Assembly: GCA_024742765.1 (NCBI GenBank)
Contig: JANSXT010000011.1
Coordinates: forward strand, 1-64,000
Direction: 5' to 3'
Length of the DNA stretch: 64,000 nucleotides
DNA from: Phyllobacteriaceae bacterium
Lineage (GTDB): Bacteria; Pseudomonadota; Alphaproteobacteria; Rhizobiales; Rhizobiaceae
In this document: piece by piece, positions 1 through 7,549 of the stretch
Layout: each line of letters opens with the position of its first letter
Position numbering within the stretch: position 1 is the first letter of the stretch
The notes under the pieces: generated by a model
What the model saw: the letters and a program-made list of their open reading frames with translations, nothing else
Told to the model about the DNA's origin: nothing
The model's database searches: none
Translations under genes and position numbers: made by a program

Positions 1-67
1 GGCCGCCGTCGCCATCCGCGACAAGATCGTCACCGCCTATCTCGACATGACCCGCATGGCCATCTGA
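1..67 (+). CDS. fliE: FliE, flagellar hook-basal body junction protein (3' end only)
   Basis: Only the last 21 codons are in the window, read from position 2 to the TGA at 65-67. The tail (ending AYLDMTRMAI) matches the conserved C-terminus of FliE, which joins the MS ring to the proximal rod. The following gene is flgG, as expected for the rhizobial flgB-flgC-fliE-flgG order. The call rests on this short tail plus context. Confidence 0.75.
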   Translation, partial: AAVAIRDKIVTAYLDMTRMAI

Positions 68-79
68 GGAGTATCGCGT

Positions 80-868
80 ATGAAAGCCCTTGCCATCGCC
101 GCCACCGGCATGAACGCGCAGCAGACCAATCTCGAGGTCATCGCCAACAACATCGCCAATGTAAACACCACCGGCTTCAAGCGGGCGCGGGCCGAATTCT
201 CCGATCTTCTCTATCAGGTCGAGCGCGTGGCCGGTGTGCCGAACCGTGCCAACGAAAACATCGTGCCCGAAGGCAGCCATATCGGCCTTGGCGTGCGCAC
301 CGCCGCGATCCGCGAGATCCATCTTCAGGGCGCGCTCAACTCGACCAACAACAAGCTCGATTTGGCGCTGACCGGCGAGGGCTTCTTCCAGATCGAGGGC
401 GCCGGCGGCGTCACCCACTATACCCGCGCCGGCGCGTTCAACACCAATGCTGAGGGGCAGATGGTGACCGTGGATGGTTACACGGTCCAGCCCGAGATCG
501 TCATTCCGGACAACACGGTCGAGATCGTCGTCAACGAGAGCGGACAGGTCTATGCGCGTGTCGCCGACCAGATCCAGTTGCAGGAGCTTGGCCAGCTCAC
601 GCTCGCTACCTTCTCCAACAATGCCGGCCTCAAGCCGCTCGGCGGCAATCTTTACGCCGAAACCGAGGCTTCCGGCGCGGCCACCGTCGGCGTGCCCGGC
701 GATCCCGGCTTTGCCACGGTGCGGCAGGGCTATCTGGAACAATCCAACGTCGATGCGGTGCGCGAGATCACCGAACTGATCGCCGCCCAGCGGGGCTACG
801 AGATGAACTCCAAGGTCATCCAGGCCGCCGACCAGATGATGTCGACCGTCTCCAACGGCTTGAGGTGA
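80..868 (+). CDS. flgG: FlgG, flagellar distal rod protein
   Basis: The 262-residue product is the usual FlgG length. The N-terminus carries the rod/hook family signature [13 protein letters not shown] (about residues 21-34). The C-terminus has the paired helix [19 protein letters not shown]. The central [13 protein letters not shown] stretch is typical of FlgG. FlgG polymerises in the periplasm to form the distal rod that passes through the P and L rings. A GGAG site precedes the ATG. It lies 12 bases after fliE and 6 bases before flgA, so it is part of the basal-body operon. Confidence 0.96.
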   Translation: MKALAIAATGMNAQQTNLEVIANNIANVNTTGFKRARAEFSDLLYQVERVAGVPNRANENIVPEGSHIGLGVRTAAIREIHLQGALNSTNNKLDLALTGEGFFQIEGAGGVTHYTRAGAFNTNAEGQMVTVDGYTVQPEIVIPDNTVEIVVNESGQVYARVADQIQLQELGQLTLATFSNNAGLKPLGGNLYAETEASGAATVGVPGDPGFATVRQGYLEQSNVDAVREITELIAAQRGYEMNSKVIQAADQMMSTVSNGLR

Positions 869-874
869 TGCAAG

Positions 875-1336
875 GTGCGACTGGCTGGCTGGATCGCAGC
901 ACTGGCAATTTTGCTTCAGGCGGTGGCGCTTCCCGGTGCCGCCGCTGACGCGTCGTTCGACTATGCCGTCGTCGAGCGCATCGTCTATCCCGGCCAGACC
1001 ATCGGCATGGACAATGTCGCCGTGCGCCAGCACACGCGCTCCATCCCGGACGATTTCCCCGTCGTGCGCACCAGGGCGGAGCTTGCCGGCATGGTCGCCA
1101 CGCGCACCCTTCTGCCCGGTCGCGCCATCGCGCCCGACATGCTGCGCGCGCCCTACGCCATCCAGCAGGGCGAAGCGATTTCGGTCAGCCTTCAGGAAGG
1201 CCCGCTCTCCATCGTCATGAAGGCGATCGCGCTGCAGGACGGCACGATCGGCGAGACCATCCGCGTGCGCAATGCGCACAATGGCCGCTCGGTCTGCGCC
1301 ATCGTGCGCTCGCCTTCGCTCGCCGAGGTGTGCTGA
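875..1336 (+). CDS. flgA: FlgA, P-ring assembly chaperone
   Basis: A 153-residue secreted protein with an N-terminal signal peptide (hydrophobic core about residues 5-20, cleavage near AAADA) followed by a compact SAF-type domain. The family chaperones FlgI during P-ring assembly in the periplasm, and flgI is the next gene. The start is the GTG at 875; an ATG at 868 is out of frame. Its TGA overlaps the flgI start by one base, suggesting translational coupling. It is shorter than enterobacterial FlgA, which is normal for alphaproteobacteria. Confidence 0.9.
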   Translation: MRLAGWIAALAILLQAVALPGAAADASFDYAVVERIVYPGQTIGMDNVAVRQHTRSIPDDFPVVRTRAELAGMVATRTLLPGRAIAPDMLRAPYAIQQGEAISVSLQEGPLSIVMKAIALQDGTIGETIRVRNAHNGRSVCAIVRSPSLAEVC

Positions 1337-2439
1337 TGGTCCGCACTCTCGTCTGCGCCCTGTGTCTCGTCGTTCTGGCGGCGGTCGATGCGGCGGCGAC
1401 ATCGCGCATCAAGGACATCGCCATCCTTCAGGGGTCGCGCGACAACCAGTTGATCGGCTACGGCCTGGTCGTCGGCCTTCAGGGGACCGGCGACAGCCTG
1501 CGCAACGCGCCCTTCACCGAACAGTCGATGCGCTCGATGCTCGATACGCTTGGCGTTGCCACCGCCGAAGGGCGCGCCCGGCTCAAGAACATTGCCGCCG
1601 TGATGGTCACCGCCAACCTGCCGGCCTTTGCCACCTCCGGGGCGCGGATCGATGTCACCGTCTCTTCTCTGGGCGATGCCACGTCGCTCGGCGGCGGGCA
1701 GTTGGTGATGACGCCGCTTCTGGGCGCCGACGGCCAGATCTATGCGGTGGCGCAGGGCTCGGTGTCGATCGCCGGCTTCGCCGCCGAAGGCGCGGCCGAA
1801 ACGGTCACGCAAGGCACGCCGACTGCCGGCCGCATCGCCGGCGGCGCGATCGTCGAGCGCGAGGTGCCTGTGAACTTCAACCAGGAAGGCGCGTTCCTTC
1901 TGCAATTGCGCAATCCCGATTTTTCGACGGCCATCGCCGTCACCGACGCGATTAACGCCCATGCGCGTCAGGCCTTCGGCGCGCCGGTTGCCAAGGAACT
2001 CGATTCGCGCACGGTCCGGCTCAACAAGCCCGACGGCATGTCGCCGGCGCGGTTTATCGCGGCGATCGAAAACCTCAACGTGCAGACCGATCAGCCCGCC
2101 CGCGTCGTGCTTGACGAGAAGTCCGGCACGGTCGTCATCGGCGCCGATGTGCGCGTCTCGCGCGTCGCCGTCAGCCATGGCGCACTGACCGTGCGGATCA
2201 CCGAGGCGCCGACCGTGATCCAGCCCGCGCCCTTTTCCGATGGCGTGACGGCAGTCGAGCCATCCACCTTCATCGACATCAATGAAGAGGGCACGCAGAT
2301 CGGCACGATCGATGGTGTCGACCTTCAAAGCCTGGTCGAGGGTCTCAATCGCCTTGGTGTGCAGCCGCGCGACGTGATCTCGATCCTGCAGGCGATCAAG
2401 AGCGCTGGCGCGCTGAACGCCGAACTGGTTGTGCAATGA
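1336..2439 (+). CDS. flgI: FlgI, flagellar P-ring protein
   Basis: The 367-residue product has a signal peptide (about 1-22) followed by the FlgI hallmark SRIKDIAILQGSRDNQLIGY and GLVVGLQGTGD. The C-terminus has the usual IGTIDGVDLQSLVEGLNRLG block. FlgI forms the P ring around the rod in the peptidoglycan layer. I chose the ATG at 1336, which overlaps the flgA stop as TGATG; an in-frame GTG six bases upstream (1330) is possible. A motE-like gene follows after 7 bases. Confidence 0.96.
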   Translation: MVRTLVCALCLVVLAAVDAAATSRIKDIAILQGSRDNQLIGYGLVVGLQGTGDSLRNAPFTEQSMRSMLDTLGVATAEGRARLKNIAAVMVTANLPAFATSGARIDVTVSSLGDATSLGGGQLVMTPLLGADGQIYAVAQGSVSIAGFAAEGAAETVTQGTPTAGRIAGGAIVEREVPVNFNQEGAFLLQLRNPDFSTAIAVTDAINAHARQAFGAPVAKELDSRTVRLNKPDGMSPARFIAAIENLNVQTDQPARVVLDEKSGTVVIGADVRVSRVAVSHGALTVRITEAPTVIQPAPFSDGVTAVEPSTFIDINEEGTQIGTIDGVDLQSLVEGLNRLGVQPRDVISILQAIKSAGALNAELVVQ

Positions 2440-2446
2440 GGACGCC

Positions 2447-2956
2447 ATGAGAAGAACCCGCCCGGCCATTGCAGCACGCATGCTGGTCGTCGTCTGGGCC
2501 GTTGCGGCACCGGTCGCCATGCCGGTTGCCGTCAACGCCCAGGATCGGGCGCCGGCCGACGTGCAGAATTTCTGTTCCAACATTGTCGATGAGGCGCGCG
2601 AACGACGCTATGCGATCCAGCGCGAGGAGCTGGAGACGCTGCGCGCCGATATCGAAGCCAAGATCGCCGTTCTGGAAGAGCGCCGCGCCGCCTATCAGCA
2701 ATGGGCGGAAAAGCGCGAGGAATTCGCGGAAGCGGCCAATGAGGGCCTCGTCGCGGTCTATGCCAACATGCGGCCCGATGCTGCCGCCGTGCGCATGGAG
2801 GAACTGCCGGCCGAATTGTCCGCCGCGCTGCTGACCAAGCTCAAGCCGCGCGCCTCTGCCGCCATCCTCAACGAGATGTCGACCAAGGATGCCGCGCTGA
2901 TCACCCAGATCATGGCCGCCGTCGGCGATGTCGGCCTGCCCGAAGGGGACGGCTGA
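2447..2956 (+). CDS. motE: MotE-like periplasmic protein with MgtE-N/FliG-like domain
   Basis: A 169-residue exported protein: signal peptide (about 1-30, ending VNAQ), a charged coiled coil (about 55-100), then a helical segment (MRPDAAAVRMEELPAEL onward) resembling the MgtE N-terminal/FliG-like fold. In Sinorhizobium the gene in the same place, between flgI and flgH, encodes MotE, a chaperone for the periplasmic motor protein MotC, and a motC gene lies downstream here. The start ATG at 2447 has a GAGGA site overlapping the flgI stop. The product ends one base into flgH. Confidence 0.82.
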   Translation: MRRTRPAIAARMLVVVWAVAAPVAMPVAVNAQDRAPADVQNFCSNIVDEARERRYAIQREELETLRADIEAKIAVLEERRAAYQQWAEKREEFAEAANEGLVAVYANMRPDAAAVRMEELPAELSAALLTKLKPRASAAILNEMSTKDAALITQIMAAVGDVGLPEGDG

Positions 2957-3675
2957 TGACGATGTTTGCGACCCGTCTGCGCCTGTTTGCCGCGATCGCC
3001 GCGGTGCTGATGCTCGCCGGCTGTGCGGCGACCAAGGATCTGGGCACGCCGCCCGCCCTGTCGCCGGTCGGCTCGGGCATCGACAACCAGTTGCCGCCCT
3101 CCATGATCGAATCGAAATATCCCGGCCAGCCGCTCAACAAATATTCGACCTGGGACGACCGCACGGCGAGCCTTTTCACCGCGCGCTAGGCGCTGACGCG
3201 CGGCGACACACTGACCGTTCTGATCGACATTGCCGACCGCGCGCAGCTTCAAAGCGATTCCGAGCGCTCGCGCAGTTCGTCGCGCTCATGGCGCCTTGGC
3301 GCATCGGGCGACTGGAACGGGACAAGCGGCGCCGCCTCGGGCGATGCCAGCTTCGGCGGCGACACCGACTTTACCGGCGAGGGCGCCACATCGCGCTCCG
3401 AGCGGATCGACCTGCGCGTTGCGGCGACGGTCGTCGACGTGCTGCAGAACGGACATCTGGTCATTCGCGGCACCCAGGAGGTGCGCGTCAACGCCGAAAT
3501 CCGCATCCTGACGGTCGCCGGCATCGTCCGGCCGTCGGACATCGATCCGTCCAACACGATCGCCTATGACCGCATCTCCGAAGCCCGCATCTCCTATGGC
3601 GGCACGGGACACATCGCCGAGGTTCAGCAGCCGCCCTATGGCCAGCAGTTCATCGACCGCATTTCACCATTTTAG
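2956..3675 (+). pseudogene. flgH: FlgH, flagellar L-ring lipoprotein, interrupted by an in-frame amber codon
   Basis: The frame opens at ATG 2956 (overlapping the motE stop) and encodes a lipoprotein signal with lipobox LAGC. It is then cut by TAG at 3187-3189 (codon 78). The same frame continues without another stop to TAG 3673-3675. The continuation is clearly FlgH: TRGDTLTVLIDIADRAQLQ, later NGHLVIRGTQEVRVN and the terminal GQQFIDRISPF. Ignoring the amber, the protein would be 239 residues, normal for the family. Flanking motE and fliL are intact. A single C-to-T change from CAG (Gln) would explain the codon. It may be a real null mutation, a sequencing error, or a suppressed codon. FlgH forms the outer-membrane L ring, so loss should block normal flagella. 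Confidence 0.9.
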
Positions 3676-3687
3676 GGCACCAGCAAA

Positions 3688-4290
3688 GTGGCCGACGCCA
3701 TCGCCGACGACGAACCGGAAGAGGAGGAGAAAGGCTCATCGCCGATCATGGCGGTGGTGTTCATCCTTATCGCCGCGCTTCTGGCCGGCGGTGTCGGTTT
3801 CGGCGTCGGCAAGACGCTGTTCGCGCCGATGATCGCCAGTGCCGACGCACCTGTCGCCGAGATGGCCGAGACCCAGGCCGCCGATGCGGCCGACGCCGCC
3901 CATGGCGCCGATGACGGACATGGCGCCGATGACGACGGCCAAGGCATGGGCGCCGAATCCTCGCTGCGCGGCCTCGACTTCGCCAAGCTCGACATCGTCG
4001 AACTCGATCCAATCACGACCAATATCGGCGTCCCGTCCGATGTCTGGGTGCGCATGGAACTGTCGCTTGCGATGGAAATCGACGAGGAGGCGGAAGAGGC
4101 CGGTGTCGATCCGGTGATGATCGAGGCCATCCATGCCGATTTCCTTGCCTATATGCGCACCACGCGCCTGCAATCGCTGGCCTTGCCCAGCGGCTTCCAG
4201 CACATGGTCACCGACCTTGAAAGCCGTGCCGCCCTGCGCAGCGACGGCATGGTCAAGCGCGTGTTCGTCAAGGCGCTGTTGCTCGAATGA
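3688..4290 (+). CDS. fliL: FliL, flagellar basal-body-associated protein
   Basis: A 200-residue protein with a short acidic cytoplasmic tail, one transmembrane helix (about residues 20-40, IMAVVFILIAALLAGGVGFG), an Ala/Asp/His-rich linker, and a periplasmic domain ending KRVFVKALLLE, typical of FliL. FliL supports stator function at the inner membrane. The start is GTG 3688, 12 bases after the flgH stop and in the same reading frame as flgH. The 3' end overlaps fliP by 4 bases (ATGA). Confidence 0.9.
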   Translation: MADAIADDEPEEEEKGSSPIMAVVFILIAALLAGGVGFGVGKTLFAPMIASADAPVAEMAETQAADAADAAHGADDGHGADDDGQGMGAESSLRGLDFAKLDIVELDPITTNIGVPSDVWVRMELSLAMEIDEEAEEAGVDPVMIEAIHADFLAYMRTTRLQSLALPSGFQHMVTDLESRAALRSDGMVKRVFVKALLLE

Positions 4291-5030
4291 CCCGGATCAC
4301 GCCCTTCGTCCTGGTTCTGCTGGCCGTGATGGTCCCGCTGCCCGCTGCTGCCCAGGGGCTGGGCGGGCTCGGCCTGCCCGACGGGATCGGCGGGCTGACC
4401 AGCGCCAACATCATCCAGCTTTTCGGCCTGATCACGGTGCTCGCCGTCGCGCCCGGCCTTCTGATCATGGTGACGAGCTTCACGCGCTTCATCATCGTCT
4501 TTTCGATCCTGCGCACCGGTTTGGGCTTGCAGTCGACACCGGCCAACATCATCCTGATCTCGCTGGCGCTGTTCATGACCTTTTACGTCATGGCGCCGAC
4601 CTTCGATCGCGCCTGGCAGAACGGACTGCAGCCGCTTCTCAACAACGACATTCAGGAAGAACAGGCGCTGTCGGAGATTATCGCGCCGTTTCGCGACTTC
4701 ATGCTGGAGAACACGCGCGACGAGGATCTGGACCTGTTCACCGGGCTCGCCCGCGAGCGCGGCCAGGACGTGGTCGTCAACGGCACGATCGACATGCGCA
4801 TCCTCATCCCGGCGTTCATGATTTCCGAGATCAGGCGCGGTTTCGAGATCGGCTTTCTGGTCGTGTTGCCGTTCCTGGTGATCGACCTGATCGTTGCGAC
4901 CATCATCATGGCGATGGGCATGATGATGCTGCCGCCATCGGTCATCTCGCTGCCGTTCAAGATCCTGTTTTTCGTGATGATCGACGGTTGGAACCTATTG
5001 GTGGGCAGCCTCGTTCGATCCTTCGTTTGA
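4287..5030 (+). CDS. fliP: FliP, flagellar type III export gate protein
   Basis: The 247-residue product matches FliP throughout: a cleavable N-terminal signal, the membrane block TVLAVAPGLLIMVTSFTRF, the LRTGLGLQSTPANIILISLA segment, and the C-terminal AMGMMMLPPSVISLPFKILF. FliP assembles with FliQ and FliR into the inner-membrane export gate; fliQ and fliR lie at about 20.2 and 22.7 kb. The start ATG overlaps the fliL stop. It is the last gene before the flagellins, followed by about 200 noncoding bases. Confidence 0.97.
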   Translation: MTRITPFVLVLLAVMVPLPAAAQGLGGLGLPDGIGGLTSANIIQLFGLITVLAVAPGLLIMVTSFTRFIIVFSILRTGLGLQSTPANIILISLALFMTFYVMAPTFDRAWQNGLQPLLNNDIQEEQALSEIIAPFRDFMLENTRDEDLDLFTGLARERGQDVVVNGTIDMRILIPAFMISEIRRGFEIGFLVVLPFLVIDLIVATIIMAMGMMMLPPSVISLPFKILFFVMIDGWNLLVGSLVRSFV

Positions 5031-5231
5031 AGGCTGGCGCCGCAATCGAACCAAGAAAGCGCACCCCCGCGAGAAATTGCAGGGGGCGGTTTCAGCCCTT
5101 GTTAATTTCTGTCGACGTATAACCCGGACAACAGCAGGCGCCGCAATTTCCGGCCGGCATGATGCCACCCCTGCCGTACCGGCTTATCCGGAATGTCCCT
5201 TGTTTTGTTTTGAGTAGAAAGGGACACGCAT
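5031..5231 (+). other. Noncoding leader between fliP and the first flagellin gene
   Basis: About 200 bases with no supported ORF. It should hold the flagellin promoter, but I cannot assign a sigma class with confidence. Visible structure: an 11-base direct repeat GGCGCCGCAAT at 5036-5046 and 5137-5147, and a T-rich tract (about 5208-5216) before AGAAAGGGA, which acts as the ribosome binding site for the ATG at 5232. Confidence 0.5.
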
Positions 5232-6143
5232 ATGTCCAGCTTGATGACCAACGTATCCGCAATGACGGCGCTGAAATCGCTGCAGCAGACCAATTCCGCC
5301 CTCGAAACCACCCAGTCCCGCATCGCCACCGGTTTCCGCGTCGCCGAAGCTTCCGACAACGCCGCCTACTGGTCGATCGCGACCACCATGCGTTCGGACA
5401 ACAAGGCGCTCGGCACCGTTCAAGATGCTCTGGGCCTCGGCGCCGCCAAGGTCGACGTTGCCTACACCGGTGTCAACTCGGCCATCGATGTCGTCGATGA
5501 GATCAAGTCCAAGCTCGTAGCAGCTCGCGAGCCGGGCGTCGACAAGGCGAAAATCCAGTCGGAAATCACGCAGCTGCAGTCGCAGCTCACCTCGATCGGC
5601 AACTCGTCGTCGTTCAACGGTGAAAACTGGATTTCCGTTGACTCCAGCGCCACCGGCTATTCGGCCACCGAATCCATGGTTGCCGGCTTCACCCGCGACG
5701 CCGCCGGCGCCGTTTCGGTGAGCACGATCGATGTCAACAAGGCCAACACCGCCCTGTTCGACGCTTCGGCTTCAGCAGATGGTATCCTCGAGCAGGACAT
5801 CACCCTTGCTTCGGGCACCACCACGGTTGCAACGATCTCGATCAGCGCCACCACGACCGATGCTGACATCGAGGCCATGATCTCGGGTGTCGACACGGCC
5901 ATTCAGTCCATGACGACTGCCGCTTCGGACCTTGGTTCGGCCAAGTCGCGCATCGACCTGCAGAACAACTTCGTCGGCAACCTGATGGATGCCGTCGACC
6001 GTGGCATCGGTCAGCTCGTCGATGCCGACATGAGCGCGGAGTCGACCAAGCTGAACGCACTTCAGGTTCAGCAGCAGCTCGGCATCCAGGCCATGTCGAT
6101 TGCCAACGGCAACTCGCAGTCGATCCTGTCGCTGTTCCGTTAA
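5232..6143 (+). CDS. Flagellin (first of two tandem copies)
   Basis: A 303-residue flagellin. The conserved N-terminal D0/D1 region opens MSSLMTNVSAMTALKSLQQ and includes RIATGFRVAEASDNAAYWSI. The C-terminal region ends QQQLGIQAMSIANGNSQSIL plus SLFR. The middle (about 150-215) is short and variable, as in small rhizobial filaments. The product is secreted and polymerises into the filament. It is 61% or more alike by eye to the second copy at 6480. The gene ends in TAA and is followed at once by a strong terminator, so it is probably a monocistronic, highly expressed unit. No fla letter is assigned because orthology is unclear. Confidence 0.96.
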   Translation: MSSLMTNVSAMTALKSLQQTNSALETTQSRIATGFRVAEASDNAAYWSIATTMRSDNKALGTVQDALGLGAAKVDVAYTGVNSAIDVVDEIKSKLVAAREPGVDKAKIQSEITQLQSQLTSIGNSSSFNGENWISVDSSATGYSATESMVAGFTRDAAGAVSVSTIDVNKANTALFDASASADGILEQDITLASGTTTVATISISATTTDADIEAMISGVDTAIQSMTTAASDLGSAKSRIDLQNNFVGNLMDAVDRGIGQLVDADMSAESTKLNALQVQQQLGIQAMSIANGNSQSILSLFR

Positions 6144-6168
6144 GATCAAGCAAGCTCCGCTTGTGGGG

Positions 6169-6193
6169 GGCCGCCTTCGGGCGGCCCTTTTTG
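6169..6193 (+). terminator. Rho-independent terminator after first flagellin
   Basis: Perfect 8-bp stem GGGCCGCC / GGCGGCCC (6169-6176 with 6181-6188) around a TTCG tetraloop, followed by TTTTT (6189-6193). It lies 25 bases after the flagellin stop. Confidence 0.93.
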
Positions 6194-6479
6194 CGTTGAG
6201 CGATGGCACCTCGACACGAGGCGCGCGCGCAAACCTTTGAAAAATAAAGTGTTTTCAGGTGGTTGACCGAAAGGTTGGCCGCCATTTCGCCGTGCGTCAT
6301 GGCCCCGATTTTCCGCGGGTCGCCCCGTTTAGCTTTTGTTAGCCATTCCTGTTTACCTTAATGAAGTGACAACAGACGTGTGTCGGTGTTTTCAAGCCGG
6401 CGCGGCATGAGGCTACGTCGTCCTACCGGTGCGAAAACCGGGATGTCGCAATGGTGCGGAGTGTGAGAAGGGGCCTTGT
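6194..6479 (+). promoter_or_regulatory. Upstream region of the second flagellin gene
   Basis: About 285 bases without a supported ORF, more AT-rich than its surroundings (for example 6238-6262 and 6332-6365). It very likely carries the promoter of the second flagellin, since a strong terminator closes the first. I could not match a sigma-54 or sigma-28 consensus with confidence. GAGAAGGGG just upstream of 6480 is the likely ribosome binding site. Confidence 0.45.
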
Positions 6480-7412
6480 ATGTCCAGCTTGATGACCAAC
6501 GTTTCTGCGATGACGGCGCTGCGCGCCCTGCAGAACACCAACGATTCGATTGAGACGACGCAGGCGCGGATTTCCACCGGCTATCGCGTCTCCGAGGCAT
6601 CCGATAACGCCGCTTACTGGTCGATCGCAACGACGATGCGTTCGGACAATTCCGCGCTTTCGACCGTTCAGGACGCGCTTGGCCTCGGTTCGGCCAAGGT
6701 CGACATCACCTACACGGCCGTCGATTCCGCCATCAAGGTCGTCGACGAAATCAAGTCCAAGCTGGTGGCCGCGCGGGAGCCGGGCGTTGATCGCTCGAAG
6801 ATCCAGACAGAGATCGACGAGTTGCAGAACCAGCTCACCTCGATCGCCACCTCGGCCGCCTTCAACGGCGAGAACTGGCTGAACATCGATTCCAGCGCCA
6901 CCGGCTACTCGGCCACCGAAAGCATCGTCTCGTCGTTCAACCGCGACGCCAGCGGCGCGGTTTCGGTCGGCACGCTGACCGTCGACAAGTCGTCCATCGC
7001 CCTGTTCGACGCGAACGCGGCCGCCGACGGCATTCTGGACAACGACTCGGTGACCACCGGCGGTGCCGCCAATGTGGCCGCCTCGGTGTCCGACCTCGAC
7101 TTGAACACCGCCAACCTGAACGATGCCGACATTGACGGCATGATCACCATTACCGAGACCGCGCTGCAGGCGATGACCAACGCCGCTTCCGATCTCGGTT
7201 CGGCGCAAAAACGCATCGATCTGCAAAGCAACTTCGTCGGCACGCTCATGGACTCCATCGAGCGCGGCGTCGGCCAGCTTGTGGATGCGGACATGAGCGC
7301 TGAATCGACGCGCCTGCAGGCGCTTCAGGTCCAGCAGCAGCTTGGCATCCAGGCCCTGTCGATCGCCAACGGCAACGCCCAGTCGATCCTGTCGCTCTTC
7401 CGCGGCGGATAA
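6480..7412 (+). CDS. Flagellin (second of two tandem copies)
   Basis: A 310-residue flagellin with the same first eleven residues as the upstream copy (MSSLMTNVSAM) and the same C-terminal end (QQQLGIQALSIANGNAQSIL). It differs mainly in the central part (about 165-225), where it is slightly longer. The ATG at 6480 is chosen because the homology to the first copy begins there; an in-frame extension to 6429 has no support. A terminator follows. The two copies could give a heteropolymeric filament, as in several rhizobia. Confidence 0.96.
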   Translation: MSSLMTNVSAMTALRALQNTNDSIETTQARISTGYRVSEASDNAAYWSIATTMRSDNSALSTVQDALGLGSAKVDITYTAVDSAIKVVDEIKSKLVAAREPGVDRSKIQTEIDELQNQLTSIATSAAFNGENWLNIDSSATGYSATESIVSSFNRDASGAVSVGTLTVDKSSIALFDANAAADGILDNDSVTTGGAANVAASVSDLDLNTANLNDADIDGMITITETALQAMTNAASDLGSAQKRIDLQSNFVGTLMDSIERGVGQLVDADMSAESTRLQALQVQQQLGIQALSIANGNAQSILSLFRGG

Positions 7413-7433
7413 GACAGACAGAATTCGTGACAG

Positions 7434-7460
7434 CGGGCTGCCCATCGGGCGGCCCGTTTT
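7434..7460 (+). terminator. Rho-independent terminator after second flagellin
   Basis: A 10-bp stem CGGGCTGCCC / GGGCGGCCCG (7434-7443 with 7447-7456, one G-T wobble) with an ATC loop, followed by TTTT and a second T run. It lies 21 bases after the flagellin stop. Confidence 0.9.
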
Positions 7461-7549
7461 CGTTTTCCCGCCAGGCAAGAGCGGGTCCTCATCACCTTCG
7501 CGCAAGTTTGAACCCGTAGGCTGACACCAGTCAGTCCCGGGGAAGAACC

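Noticed and set aside
3187-3189. Genome-wide recoding of TAG as a sense codon
   Set aside because: TAG ends the PCMT-like gene at 37452-37454 and the flgH frame itself at its natural C-terminus; no other recognised gene in the window has an internal TAG.
5031-5231. Sigma-54 type (-24/-12) promoter before the first flagellin
   Set aside because: TGGCGCCGCAAT at about 5035 lacks the required GG...GC spacing, and rhizobial-type flagella are not generally sigma-54 dependent.
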